From: Globisporangium splendens
Taxonomy: Eukaryota; Oomycota; Peronosporomycetes; Pythiales; Pythiaceae
Direction: 5' to 3'
Assembly: GCA_006386115.1 (NCBI GenBank)
Contig: VFIW01000015.1
Location: 489,001-553,000 of the forward strand
DNA length: 64,000 bases
Position numbers and translations under genes: made by a program. The notes under the pieces are model-generated. The model did not search any database. It had not been told where the DNA came from and saw only the letters and a program-made list of their open reading frames with translations. This document shows positions 18,837 to 29,379 of this stretch, piece after piece. Each line of letters begins with the position of its first letter. Position 1 is the stretch's first letter.

Positions 18837-21703
18837 ATGGCCGGCTACTCGGAAGAATGGGTCGATGTGCAGAAGCTCACGTTCACCAGAGTACGTTAAT
18901 GTTAGCCTCTTTCTTGTTGCTGTTTGCTAGATGATGTAGTGGCTGTTGGAAGGCGATGATGGAAATGGACTGACGGATGTTGTTTTGTGGTGTGTGTGTG
19001 TGTGTATTAGTGGGCAAACACGTATTTGTCGCGCAAGCGTATGCAGATTGACGATCTGTATGAAGACTTGCAAGATGGTATCCGCCTGATCTCGCTGCTG
19101 CAGATCATCTGCCGCGAGAAAGTGTGCCGCGTAAGTCTTTTGCTTTTCCAGAATGTATATGTAAACGACATCACATGCAGTTGTAAGCTAACGGTGCTAT
19201 GCTATTTGGACCCCACTAGAAATTCAACAGGAAGCCGCGCATGCGCATCCAGAAGATGGAGAATTTGAACTTTGCGCTCGCGTTCCTGCAGAAAAAGAAT
19301 GTCAATGTGACCAACATTGGGTCGTCCGATATCTTGGATGGCAACAACAAGCTCGTGCTCGGGCTGATGTGGACGATCATCAAGTCGTTCACGGTCGCTG
19401 AAATCGACGTTGAAGGCGTCTCCGGCAAGGACGGTCTCCTGCTGTGGGTGAACCGCTCGTTGGTGGATTACCCGACCGTCGATGTGAGAAACTTTTCCAG
19501 CAGCTGGTCGGATGGTATGGCGTTCTGCGCGCTCATCCACCGCTTCTACCCTAGCATCATTGACTTTGACAAGCTCAACCCTGCCAACGCCCACGAGAAC
19601 GTGCAGCTTGCGTTCGACCTCGCGCTGGAAAAGTTCAGGATCCCAAAGCTCTTGGAAGTCGCTGATGTTGCTGGACAAGCCAAGCCGGATGAAAAGAGTA
19701 TCACTACGTATGTGTCGTTGCTCTTCAAGGAGTTTGCGTCGGGTCAGCAAAAGAAGAAGGCTGTGACGACGATCTCGAAGGCTGTGAACATTGCACAGCG
19801 CCACCAGGATTTGGCTGACGAGTACACCAAGGTTGCCTCTAGCCTGCTTGAATGGATGACCTACCAAGCGGAACGATTCCAGACGCTGAGTGAGCCTCGT
19901 CGCATTCCTGATATCAAGAATGCGCTCACTAACCACCTGGAGTACAAGAAAAACGAGAAGCCACCTCATGAGGCCGAGTACGTCGCTGTTGAAGGTGTCG
20001 CTGGTCGCTGGATCGCGAGTTGCAAGAACAACAACCGCGACATTCCAGTGCTTGAGCCTCCAATTGAAAAACTTCAGGAGATGAAGGCGAAGTTGGATGC
20101 CCGTGAAACTGAGTTCGAGTTGCGCTTGCGCGACAATTTGGAGGGCTTCCAAAAGACAGAGATTTTCTTGACTAAGGTCGTGAAGGAGCTCGAGAAGGTT
20201 GAAGCCTGGGCGAAAGACAAGGAATCGTCTCCATTGTTCGAAGAAGGTCTCCTGGCCACGAGCACCACTGACGCCGAAGAAAAGCTTGAAAGCATTAGCT
20301 TCATTCAGGAGATTGAGCTGCCTCGTTACAAGCTACTTCTCGCGACTGTTGTGGACCACGCTGAAGGACTGTCGGCGAGTCACTCTGAAACGTCGTCGAC
20401 GCTTGAACGTGTTGAAGCCATGAAGAACTTTGTCGCCACTGTCGAAAACCGATTTGAGGACACCAAGTTGCGCTTGGAGCAGGCTTTGCAAGCTCAGTTG
20501 GAAGTTGACGCCGTTGTCAAGGACTGCAAGGTTCTCATGCGTAACCTGAAGTATGTGATCGAGGAGATGGATGAAGAGATCGAAGCTGCGACGAACCTTG
20601 ATGATGTCTCCAAGAGCGGTATTATCGCTGCGAAGGAGCAGTTCGAACAAGTGCTGGTGCCAAAGGTTCAAGACGCGGTCGTGAGTGAAAATGAGAAGCT
20701 CATCCAGAAGAAGGACATTTTGCTGCAAGCTGGGCGTGCGGCTGATGTTGCTTTGATCGAAAAGTGCAATGCGCGCGTCGACAGACTCCTTGAATCGCTC
20801 GAGCAGAAGCGTGGCTACTTTGAGAACGAGATGGATAACGTTGAGAAGCGCGACATTGTGTGCAAGGAATTCGCCGATCTTTCTGCTCGCATCAAGGAAC
20901 GTTGCGCTCAGAGTACGCAATCGATCAACACTGTCGAAGGTACTTTGGCTGATCAGTTCACTTCGATGGTGAAGCTTCGCCACAAGCTTTTCCGATCGAA
21001 CACTGGGATTGTCATCGAAGAGCCGGTCGCTGAAGAAGCACCTGCTCAAGAGGGTGGCGAAGTTGTCGCGCAACCATCGCCAGATGATATTCTTGGTCCA
21101 TTGAGCGAAGACATGGAAAAGCTTGAAGCAATCAACGAGCAACTCGAACAGCTCCGTGTGTACCAGAACCCGTACACGACGGACACGATTCATGGGCTTC
21201 GTGCGCAATTCCAATCGTTGGAGAATGCTGTTCGTGACAAGGTCAAGTCTCTTGAGAAGGAAATCGCGCTGAGCAAACTTGGCAACTTGACACCTCAGCA
21301 ACTCAAGGAAATCAAGGAAGTGTTCGATCACTTTGACCTGGACAACGACGGTGTGTTGGCACGCGATGAATTCATCATGGCTTGCAAGGGCCTTGGTTTG
21401 AGTCTGAGCGAAGACGAATGCCACGATTACTTTGACAAGATCGATGAAGATGACAACGATGAGATTTCGTTCGACGAATTCTCTGGTTTCTGTGCCGATC
21501 AGCTTCAAAGTGGCTCCACAAAGGATGACGTGCTTATTGCGTTCGACGTTCTTACCCCTGAGAACCTGACGCTTGAAAAGATCGAGGAGCAGTTTGACCC
21601 TGTGGTGATCAACTTTGCGAAGAAGAACCTCGACAAGTTGCTCAAGGAGGACGGCGTGACGTTGGACCACGAAAAGTTCACGGCGCTCGTGTTCAGTTTG
21701 TAA
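18837..21703 (+). CDS. Alpha-actinin
   Basis: Exons 18837-18890, 19011-19130 and 19220-21703 give 885 aa, the usual length for alpha-actinin (about 890). Two N-terminal calponin-homology domains form the actin-binding region: CH1 about 10-115 (FTRWANTYLSRKRMQIDDLYEDL, DGIRLISLLQII) and CH2 about 125-235 (LLLWVNRSL, WSDGMAFCALIHRFYP). The middle ~500 residues are a charged helical rod of spectrin repeats. Two EF hands lie near 760-815 (DLDNDGVLARDE and DEDDNDEISFDE), both with good calcium ligands, followed by the CaM-like tail. The protein crosslinks F-actin as an antiparallel dimer. Intron 1 carries a (TG)n run just before its acceptor. Family assignment is firm. Confidence 0.95.
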
Positions 21704-21868
21704 GCAGTTTATTTTACTTTAAAGATGCACCCCTACGAATAAAGGAAGGTATGAATTTGTTTTGTTTTTTTTTGTATTCTCTGTCAATTTGTCTTGTTGT
21801 CTGTGCAACCTGGTCTTATAATTCAAATGTATACGAGATGATCGCTGACTGGCTGCCTTCCGCGTGCT

Positions 21869-22462
21869 TCAAGCCATCAACAAACGGATCCCTTCCACGA
21901 TGCACATGAGTTCCTCCAGTTGGAAGCGCTTATCCTCGGCTGACATGTTCACGAAGGAGGCGAGACCAACACGAGGGAAGACACTCTCGAGAGCTGCTGC
22001 GACTTCTCTCTCGACATTGCGATCCACGAGTTTCTCCGTTGCGTCGGCGTCAAGCATCAACAGCGTGAAGATCTGCCGGTAGAGATTGGTTAAAGTCTCA
22101 AAGTCACTCGCTTTCTGGGGAACGAGCGTCGCGATACTTCGCTGGAGGCTTGCGATAGACTTCTCCTTGCGTTCTCGCTTGACGCGCAGCTCTTCTTCCA
22201 GGTTCGCGTACGCAAAGTCAAACTCGAGCTGCATCTTGACAGTCTCCAAGGAGGGCTCACGTCGTTGTAGAAGGATGCGCTCGCACTGCTCGATGAGATA
22301 GTGCTCGTCTTCTGGCGTCATCTCTTTCTCGAGAATCAACCTGCGCTTGTTCTTGTGGACGACCATCCTCGCCGCAAATGCTGCGAGCGTCTCGGAGACT
22401 TCCACATCGCGGTACTTGCAGCGAGCGACGATGTCGGCTACAATCCTCTGAGCATGCTCCAT
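21869..22462 (-). CDS. Truncated CFAP206-like flagellar protein (197 aa)
   Basis: The frame encodes VSETLAAFAARMVV, SLETVKMQLEFDFAYANLEE, LTNLYRQIFTLLML and VAAALESVFPRVGLASF...LEELMCIVEGIRLLMA. These match in order the first ~195 residues of CFAP206, a radial-spoke-associated axonemal protein of over 600 aa needed for normal flagellar beating. Here the frame stops straight after GIRLLMA, and only 165 bp separate the stop from the end of alpha-actinin, so the remaining two thirds cannot lie here. It may be a truncated relic, a separately encoded N-terminal half, or a short paralogue. The reading frame itself is clean and has an Inr-like element upstream, so it may still be expressed. Oomycete zoospores are flagellate, which fits the family. 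Confidence 0.7.
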   Translation of the reverse strand: MEHAQRIVADIVARCKYRDVEVSETLAAFAARMVVHKNKRRLILEKEMTPEDEHYLIEQCERILLQRREPSLETVKMQLEFDFAYANLEEELRVKRERKEKSIASLQRSIATLVPQKASDFETLTNLYRQIFTLLMLDADATEKLVDRNVEREVAAALESVFPRVGLASFVNMSAEDKRFQLEELMCIVEGIRLLMA

Positions 22463-22532
22463 GACGTTAAAAGAGTCGATGAAAGGTTGTCTATTGACCG
22501 TTCACGAGCTTGAAGTCGTCGTTTGCTGCCAC

Positions 22533-22547
22533 AAAATGAAAAATGGG
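22533..22547 (-). promoter_or_regulatory. Inr-like element of the CFAP206-like gene
   Basis: On the minus strand CCCATTTTTCATTTT differs at one position from CTCATTYYNCAWTTT and lies 70 nt before the ATG at 22462. Confidence 0.5.
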
Positions 22548-23001
22548 ACGGCTGTGACCGTGAAAGTCAAGTGGGGAAGCTGATACCTCATTCGTACCGA
22601 CAGAGAGAAGCATTCAGACAAAGGAAAACAAGAAAAGCGTATATTTATATCCCATAGATGCGAAAATGGTTCGGTCTATTCCTGCGGACCAATCGGCGAG
22701 AATGCTAAGGATGCTAAGGATGCTAAGGATGCGAGCTACTCCAATTTATTAAGCCTGTCGATCTGATAAAAAAAGCCAAAGCGACATCTCCGCTGCTCTC
22801 TTTGTCGGGCAGTCCGTCCTGAAGTAGCGTGCACGAGGCAATGGAGCAGGAAGGCAACACACAAGAAGTAGAAGCAACCAAAGTCCTGCGCTTTTACGTT
22901 ACAAATCACCCCCTCCGATGACCACACGCGTCAAAGACCACAAAGTCTCACCATATGATGATGACCACGCTCAAGTCCCACCATACGATTACTCACACCA
23001 G
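22548..23001. other. Intergenic region with short tandem repeat
   Basis: It contains a 9-mer tandem repeat at about 22702-22733 (GCTAAGGAT, three copies plus part). Otherwise this is the distal upstream DNA of Asn-rich copy E. No gene seen. Confidence 0.5.
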
Positions 23002-23019
23002 CCAGATGGCTACATTTGA
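23002..23019 (+). promoter_or_regulatory. Upstream element of Asn-rich copy E
   Basis: CCAGATGGCTACATTTGA corresponds to the CCACATGGCTACATCTGG element before copies A and D. Further shared blocks follow (GTAAAGG at about 23055, TTTTACAGGAGTGTC near 23082, CCACAAGTCCAC near 23104). Confidence 0.35.
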
Positions 23020-23250
23020 GCCACTCGACCACCTCCACGATCGCCAAGAGCTACGATGTAAAGGTCACTTGGACACATCGATCTTTTACAGGAGTGTCGA
23101 CTGCACCACAAGTCCACGCGAAAGAGCCGTTCGCTCATCTTGCAAACGGATCGCGACATTTTTCACTTCAGGACTTGCAGCAACGCAGTTTAGGCAAGCG
23201 TCAGCAACCACCACCGCTGCTCCTGCCCAAACTTGGCCCTCACTTCTCAC

Positions 23251-23265
23251 CTCATTCCTCATTTT
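23251..23265 (+). promoter_or_regulatory. Oomycete Inr core promoter of Asn-rich copy E
   Basis: CTCATTCCTCATTTT is identical to the element before copy D and lies 56 nt before the ATG at 23322, which supports that start over an upstream in-frame ATG at 23016. Confidence 0.75.
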
Positions 23266-23321
23266 ACCAACTCCCAGTCAAGCGACCTCATCCTCCTTCA
23301 AAGCATCCATCCTCATCAGTC

Positions 23322-24101
23322 ATGCTCTCCAAGTCCTGCATCATCCTTCTTGCTGCATCCATCGCGATCTCAGCCCACAGCGCGCGAGCAGAAGAAATGA
23401 CTTTTGGGTTGCTCGGTGGTGGTGGCAGCGTGAGCCCGTTCCGCAAGTCCATCATGCAAGCCGAGAAGAACACGTTTGGTTTCTCCCCATACGCTGCCAT
23501 GGCTGGCGTGGACGGCATCAACAACCCAAGCACGAGCGGCGGCAACAGTCCAGTGAGCGCACCAAGCGGCCCGACAACTGGCATCCTCCCAAGCTTCACC
23601 AACTCGAACAACAACAACAACGTCAACAATGTGAACAACAATGTGAACAACAATAGCAACAACAATGTCAACAGTGTCAACAATAACAACAACAACAACG
23701 TCAACAATGTGAACAACCAGAACACGGTCAACACCAACACGAACAACAACAATGTCGCGAACACCAACACCAACAATATCAACAACAACAATGTCAACAC
23801 CAACAACGTCAACGCCAACACGGTCAACACCAACACGGTCAACACCAATACGGTCAACACCAACAACGTCAACAACAACAATGCCAATACCAACAACGTC
23901 AACACGATTAACACCAGCAACACCAACAACGGTGTGACCAGCACCAACAATGTCAACACTGTGAACGGTGTGACCACGCAATCCAGCACCACGACGACCT
24001 CGAACACCGGTGCTGGAGGTTCGCCAGATGCAGAATGCGGTCCAGAGATGAGTGGCCGTCGATTGCGCTCGGGTTGCAAGAAGTCGTACTCGCGCGAGTA
24101 G
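23322..24101 (+). CDS. Secreted Asn-rich repeat protein, copy E (259 aa)
   Basis: Same length as copy A and nearly identical to it, with the same signal peptide, EEMTFGLL/MQAEKNTFGFSPYAAM block and ECGPEMSGRR...CKKSYSRE tail. Differences are concentrated in the Asn tract: NVANTNTNN where A has NVVNTNTNN, and a run of three NTNTV-type units where A has a different mix. This shows the tract changes faster than the flanking modules. The 5' flank (about 23200-23321) is almost identical to copy D. The 3' flank diverges right after the stop codon. Intronless; likely secreted; function unknown. Confidence 0.85.
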   Translation: MLSKSCIILLAASIAISAHSARAEEMTFGLLGGGGSVSPFRKSIMQAEKNTFGFSPYAAMAGVDGINNPSTSGGNSPVSAPSGPTTGILPSFTNSNNNNNVNNVNNNVNNNSNNNVNSVNNNNNNNVNNVNNQNTVNTNTNNNNVANTNTNNINNNNVNTNNVNANTVNTNTVNTNTVNTNNVNNNNANTNNVNTINTSNTNNGVTSTNNVNTVNGVTTQSSTTTTSNTGAGGSPDAECGPEMSGRRLRSGCKKSYSRE

Positions 24102-24469
24102 ATACCTGAGTAGTGCGCGATGCGACCAAGCAAGCGATATGCATTGGTGTCAAATGTCGAAGCTCCCACACAATCTGTGCAGAGCGAGTCGTAGTGTCTA
24201 AATGTCTGTGAACAAAAGTTTGTTGTATCTCTGCTCCTACGTTCTATACTTGCATGGTAGACTATTGCTGCTGCTTAAGAACTGCACAAGCTTTGACAAA
24301 GCAATGGATAGTGGTGCGACTTCGATCCTCGCTGAAACTTGTTGCTAACTCATGCTCGTAGTATGAGCCAAATCCGCACTCCAATTTTTGTCTATGAACG
24401 ACTCAGTGAGCCATATTATCTGCCACACTACCCATACCCACATACTCCCTTAATCTCATCGATTTCCTT
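24102..24469. other. Intergenic region, no gene seen
   Basis: Converging 3' ends of Asn-rich copy E and the CobW-like gene. No motif recognised. Confidence 0.5.
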
Positions 24470-26122
24470 TCACTCCTCTTCTTCATCAAAGATGTAGTAC
24501 GTCCACGGTTCGAACGGGTCCTCCCAGTAATCCGTCTTGCTTTGCGTATACTCGTCCATTTCGTCGTCCGTCAACAGACACTCGTTGAGCGCGTTGCGGA
24601 TGCTGGCGATTTCGTTTTCTTCCTTGGAGAACCGTCCGATGAACACGATCTCTTGGCCGCGGTCGCCAAACTCGCGCGCCATGAGCGCGTCGTAGTTCTT
24701 CGTCGATCTCATCTCGTGGGTGCGCTTCTCCTCGGGAAACTCGGCGACCCACATCCCGGCATTCGGCAGCGTGCAGTAGAGCCCTGCCTGGGACCACGCG
24801 CCGTAGTTCTTTGGTCGTGTGCCGAGCCAGAAGACGCCTTTGCTGCGAAGCAGGTTCTTGAACAGCCCGTTCTTCTTACCTTCAAGTCGTTTCTGGATCG
24901 TCTCTGGATCGAGAGGTTCAATGGTCTGCTCCATGGCTTCGTCCTCTTCCTCGTCTTCTTCCCCATCGTCATCGTCATCTTCATCCGTTGGAAGCGGGGG
25001 AATGTCTGGGCATTCGACGATCACAAACTCCTGCTGCAGCAATTCCGTGAGCCGATATGGGTGGAATGGACGGCGAGCGCTGTACAGGAAGGACCCGATG
25101 CCGTACTCCTCTGTCTCGGGAACGTGTGGGATGGTGAGCGATTCGAGCCAGCTTTCCTGGGCTGCGGCGCGCTCGAACGAGAACAGCTTGGTGCCTAGAA
25201 TCGCGTCGGGACTCACTTGTCCCTTGACGCTGCGCATGATCTTAGCGTACGAGTTGAACTTGCGGATCACCTTTTCGATCGCCTCGATGTCGCTCGCGCT
25301 CACTAAGTCTGTCTTGTTGAGCACGATAACATCGGCAAACTCGATCTGGTCACACAGCAGATCCGTCAACGTCCGCGTGTCTTGGTCTGGGAGCTGGTCG
25401 CGGTGCTCCTCAATCTCCACGAGGCACCGCGGGTCGTCGAATACATCGAAGAAGTTAGCGACATCCACGACGGTCACACACGTGTCAAGCACTGCGAGAT
25501 CGCGCAGAAGCGGTACGCGCTTCCCCTCGGGGAAGAGCTCGTCGAGTTGCATGGAAGGGATACCTTTCTGCACCGACGAGTCTGCGCTCGTCTTGGCTTG
25601 TTTCATAGGCTGCTGCTGAGACAAGGAGCCGTGACCGTGTTTCTTCGTGTGACCCGCGTGGTTTACGTCAGAGTTGTCTTCGTCAGGTGGCAGCTCGAAC
25701 GCAAAGGTCTCGGCGACTTGCATGGGCTCGCTGATGCCCGAGCTTTCGATGATGATGTAGTCCACGTCTCCGTCTTTGGCGATCTTGGCGATTTCTTCCA
25801 GGAGATCGACGCGCAGCGTGCAGCAAATGCACTCATTTTCAAGTCTTACGAGTTGCTCTTCGCGTTTCAGGACACCGGACTTGGCGACCAGGTTGGCGTC
25901 GATATTGAGCTCGCCCATGTCGTTTACGATCACCGCCACGCGCAGCTGGTGGCTCTTGTTTTGCAGAATGTGTTGCAGCATCGTCGTCTTGCCGCTGCCG
26001 AGAAATCCGGAGAGCAACGTGACCGGGATCAGCTTCTTGTCACTCGTGCTTTGCATGGCGATGGGGTCCGGAGCGCTGGGGTTCGCAAAATTAGGAGTAG
26101 CGACCGAGCCTTGAGGAGCCAT
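24470..26122 (-). CDS. CobW/COG0523-family GTPase (550 aa)
   Basis: Intronless. The chosen ATG at 26122 gives MAPQGSVATP...; an open frame extends upstream but lacks conserved character. The GTPase domain shows Walker A GFLGSGKTTML (about 39-49), the CxCC metal-binding motif in LENECICCTLR (about 97), IIESSGISEP, and the guanine-specificity motif VLNKTDLVS. A His/acidic-rich insertion after the first part (NHAGHTKKHGHGS) could bind metal. The C-terminal CobW_C domain (FLYSARRPFHPYRL, GVFWLGTRP, AGLYCTLPNAGMWVAEFP, EIVFIGRFSK) ends in an acidic DEEEE tail. The family consists of metallochaperone or metal-regulated GTPases, mainly for zinc. All motifs are intact, unlike in the relic at 9348-10456. 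Confidence 0.85.
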   Translation of the reverse strand: MAPQGSVATPNFANPSAPDPIAMQSTSDKKLIPVTLLSGFLGSGKTTMLQHILQNKSHQLRVAVIVNDMGELNIDANLVAKSGVLKREEQLVRLENECICCTLRVDLLEEIAKIAKDGDVDYIIIESSGISEPMQVAETFAFELPPDEDNSDVNHAGHTKKHGHGSLSQQQPMKQAKTSADSSVQKGIPSMQLDELFPEGKRVPLLRDLAVLDTCVTVVDVANFFDVFDDPRCLVEIEEHRDQLPDQDTRTLTDLLCDQIEFADVIVLNKTDLVSASDIEAIEKVIRKFNSYAKIMRSVKGQVSPDAILGTKLFSFERAAAQESWLESLTIPHVPETEEYGIGSFLYSARRPFHPYRLTELLQQEFVIVECPDIPPLPTDEDDDDDGEEDEEEDEAMEQTIEPLDPETIQKRLEGKKNGLFKNLLRSKGVFWLGTRPKNYGAWSQAGLYCTLPNAGMWVAEFPEEKRTHEMRSTKNYDALMAREFGDRGQEIVFIGRFSKEENEIASIRNALNECLLTDDEMDEYTQSKTDYWEDPFEPWTYYIFDEEEE

Positions 26123-27235
26123 TCTCGAGACTGTGAGAGGTACTGTGTGGCTGTCGAGATGCAGGCAGTAGGGTGAATAATGAAGAATGTCCTTGAATAG
26201 CAGTGCTGGCAGTTCAGGAGCAGCGCAATGGTGCTCTAGATTCGATCCTCCACCATTCGTTTTCCTTCGATCCAAGCAAAATGGCCAGGAGGGTGTGACG
26301 GCTGCTCATTCCAGGGGTACAGATACTCGATGTGGCATGAGGAGAGGCTTGAGTAGGGCGTGCTGGCGCCGTCGGGTCGCAAAGAAGCCAATAGGCGGTA
26401 TCCTGCACACACAATAGCGCCAGTAGAGGCTCATCGTCGTCGGACAACGAGATCATCTCGTACTGCTGGAGAGCCTCATGCTGGCGTGTTTGTCCGACGG
26501 CAAGAGCCAGGACAATACAAAATGATACAGGCTTCAGCTCGATAGAAAATGCGTCCTGTTTCGAAAACAAAACGCACACATGACTTACCCAGATATGTAT
26601 TTATAAAGGTATACACACCCTCAGAAAAGAGACGAGCTTTTTGCGCTCACGTTCAAGTGGAGCGTTCGCCGACGGCGTACCGACGGAGTAGCGAACGAGC
26701 GAGCACTCAAGCCTCAGCTAGCCGCCGCACTCATGTTGTAGCGTATTGTGGCATATGGATGCTTGCTGATATGCTTTCGAACGAGACTGGGGTGACACGC
26801 AATGTCCTGTTGGCGTAACACCCCAGCTTCCTGCGGTGCTTGCACTGACATGCGTGTCCGGGCACACGGAACATGCTGCGGTATCCTCTCAGCAGTTGCG
26901 TTGTACGCTGCAACGTCAGCCCTGCTTTGACACAAACGCTGCTAGCTGTCCCAGAGAAACCAATCGAACTGTGTGGTCTGTGGGCATCCTTCAAAACACG
27001 AAATGACCTCGTCAGGCAGACAGTTTATCGCACAGAGCAGGTTTTGTGTGAATACGTGCAATCGGCAAGATGCTAACTGTTTAACTGGTCAGACTCAGAT
27101 TCTCACATGTCGCAGAATCCACCAAAATGACTGGAGAAAAATGTTGCTCGAATGTCGCAGAGAAAAAAACAACCGTTCAGTCCATGTCTGGTTGAAGCAG
27201 TCCTGCGTCGTTCAATGTCATAATCTGCTGCTCCC
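26123..27235. other. Intergenic region, no confident gene
   Basis: This 1.1-kb spacer lies between divergent genes. A minus-strand frame at 26214-26579 and plus-strand frames near 26549 and 26973 have no recognisable domain or exon signals. No long repeat was seen. Confidence 0.4.
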
Positions 27236-29205
27236 ATGGCGCTCTTCCAGCGTCTGCAGCGCATGTGGCGGCGTCTTCCGCCGCCCGTCGCAGGCGGTGC
27301 CAGTGGCTCCAGCAGCAGCAAGCCGCAGGACACGCAGCGGTTCGAAGCGGCGCTGACGTCGCTGCTGGCGCCTGAGAAGAACGGCGGCAGGGGCAAATCT
27401 GCGGTTCCTCTGCGCAAGGACGGTCGGCTACCCGACGAGATGTGGCGCATCGAGGACGAGTTCCCCGGCGGCTCGACGGTCGCAAGCAGCTACCGGAGCG
27501 AGAAGCAGCTGTGGCTCTTGCGCGAGAAGCAGGTGATTGGCCGCATCGCGCGCGCGTCCATGAAGGGCATCTTGCAGCCCACAAGGCTCGCCATCCTCGG
27601 TACGTCAACCAGTGCATGATTCTGATGATATCTTTCGTGCATCCATTGCTTAGTCGTTTTCTCATATTGGGTGTGCTTGGGTATGTTCTTTGACGCTCCG
27701 CAGGCGGATTCTCGGTGACTGTGTTGGGCTTGACGACGTATGAAGCGCATGTGCTGCTGGATCCGATGATGGCTTCCAGCCCGGACGCGCTGCGGTTCAT
27801 TTGCAAATACGCAGTCGAGAACTTCTTTGCAAGCTGCATTTGGGAGACGCGGCCTCCCGAGCTCGTCGCTGAGGCGCTCGGGATCACGTCCGAGTCGATT
27901 CAGCGCACGTTTCACCACGATTCGCAGCAGGACGCCGCGCTGCAACTCCACCTGATGGCCGTGTACACGACGCGGTCGGTCGTCGGCGGCGTCATGATCA
28001 TTGCCCAACTCTTGAGCATTGTGCGTGAGAGCATGCTCGCTGCGTTCGCGTACCTGGAGAACGTCTATGAAGGCAAGGAGCCGCCGCTCAAGGGAGTACA
28101 GGAGCGCATCATCCGCCTCGCAGGTGACGGCAGCGACGTGACCGAGGTGTCCATGGCTCGCTACGGCGCGCACATATTGCCGGTGTACGAGAACCCATCC
28201 AAAGTGCGGTACCTGGTTGCGTTGTGGTCCCTCAACGGCCGCGTGCCGTGTATCTGGCAGGTTGGCGCGGGTCGATACGGATATCGCCACTCATGGAACC
28301 ATCTGGAGATCGATGGCTCATACATGCTGCGGTCGACGACGGGCAAGTCGATTCTGTGCATCGAGGCTGACGCGACGAACTTGGACCGCGCCCACGACCT
28401 GCAAAAGCCCACGAACGACATCACGCTCGAGGACGCGTCGCAGGCACACCGCATGATCGAGCGCGCAGCGTCGCGCAAGATCCAGAGGCCGTTCCGCAGC
28501 CTCTGCGTGTTTCTCGGCGACTCGCTGCAGCTGTGCGACACGGGCGGCAAATCGTTCGTGACGCTGCGCGATCGCGTGCGTCTGAAGAAGGAAGTCGACG
28601 TGCTCATCGACGCCAAGGCGCCGCTCCTGTTGGAGATTCTGAAGTGGTGTGCGCGCTTTGTGGGGAAGCGCAAGACGATTGTACTGGACGCGACGCCGTT
28701 GAACTATGCGCCGCTGCAATTGCTGCTCGAACGCAACGGGTACACCGTGCTGGATCCGCTCGAGAGCGGCGAGTACCTCGAGCAGGAGAAGCAGGTTTCT
28801 GAGGCTATCGCAGGAGCAAATTCCGATTCCGATGGCAGTAAGAAACCCGACAAGCTGCCGCGTTTGATCTACTACCCGACGACAGCCGCGACGATCAACG
28901 CCGTGCACTCGGTGCTCTCGGCTGGCAACACGGTGGACCCGAAGCGCTGCTGCGTGCTCATCAATAGCCCGTTTGGGCTCGCGCACCTCGAGGAGATCGC
29001 GGACGCCGAGGGTGAGCGGTTCTACCCGATCTGCGCGGCCGAGATCTACGACGACTACTTCCGCCAGGTGCGCATCTGGACGCGCATGGGCCACTCGCCG
29101 AGCGTGATCCAGAGCGAGCTCGACCAGCGCTTCGCCGAAGTGTACGACGTGCAGGTCGAGATCGCAAGGCTCGCGCGGTCGACCACCACCATGAAGAAAT
29201 TGTAA
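27236..29205 (+). CDS. Conserved-looking protein of unknown function (621 aa)
   Basis: Exons 27236-27599 and 27704-29205 join in phase (LAILG-GFSVTVLG). The N-terminus (MALFQRLQRMWRRLPPPV) is basic and amphipathic, so a mitochondrial presequence is possible. No family was recognised. Codon use is GC-rich and regular throughout. Features seen are an aromatic patch (GRYGYRHSWNHLEIDGSYM), mixed alpha/beta texture near 440-560 (RKTIVLDATPLNYAPLQLLL, LPRLIYYPTTAATINAVHSV, KRCCVLINSPFGLAHLEE), and a helical C-terminus. There are no clear membrane spans beyond a moderately hydrophobic VVGGVMIIAQLLSIV. It is a real gene by length, splice fit and composition, but its function cannot be read from sequence. 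Confidence 0.75.
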
Positions 29206-29379
29206 CATTGATGAGAGAAGCTACTGGCAGAGTGCGACCATCCATTTTGAGCTTTTCGCCTTGAGGAGAGATAAACTATTTAGTTGAGGCATTGCTTAGA
29301 CCAAGAACGAGAAGATATTTGCCGCGATTTACTATACTTACAAGGACGTTTATGGTGCTGGAACTGTGAGAAGAGAAAC

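Noticed and set aside
18623..19008. GAA and TG repeats near alpha-actinin considered as a special element
   Set aside because: Simple microsatellites in the leader and intron 1; nothing beyond slippage-prone DNA.
20333..21670. 445-aa antisense frame opposite alpha-actinin, and the 579-aa antisense frame at 50233-51972 opposite the ABC transporter
   Set aside because: Shadows of highly expressed, codon-biased genes; no domain content.
26214..26579. 121-aa minus-strand frame near the CobW-like gene
   Set aside because: The weakly hydrophobic start and unrelated tail show no domain, and splice connection to the neighbouring gene could not be supported.
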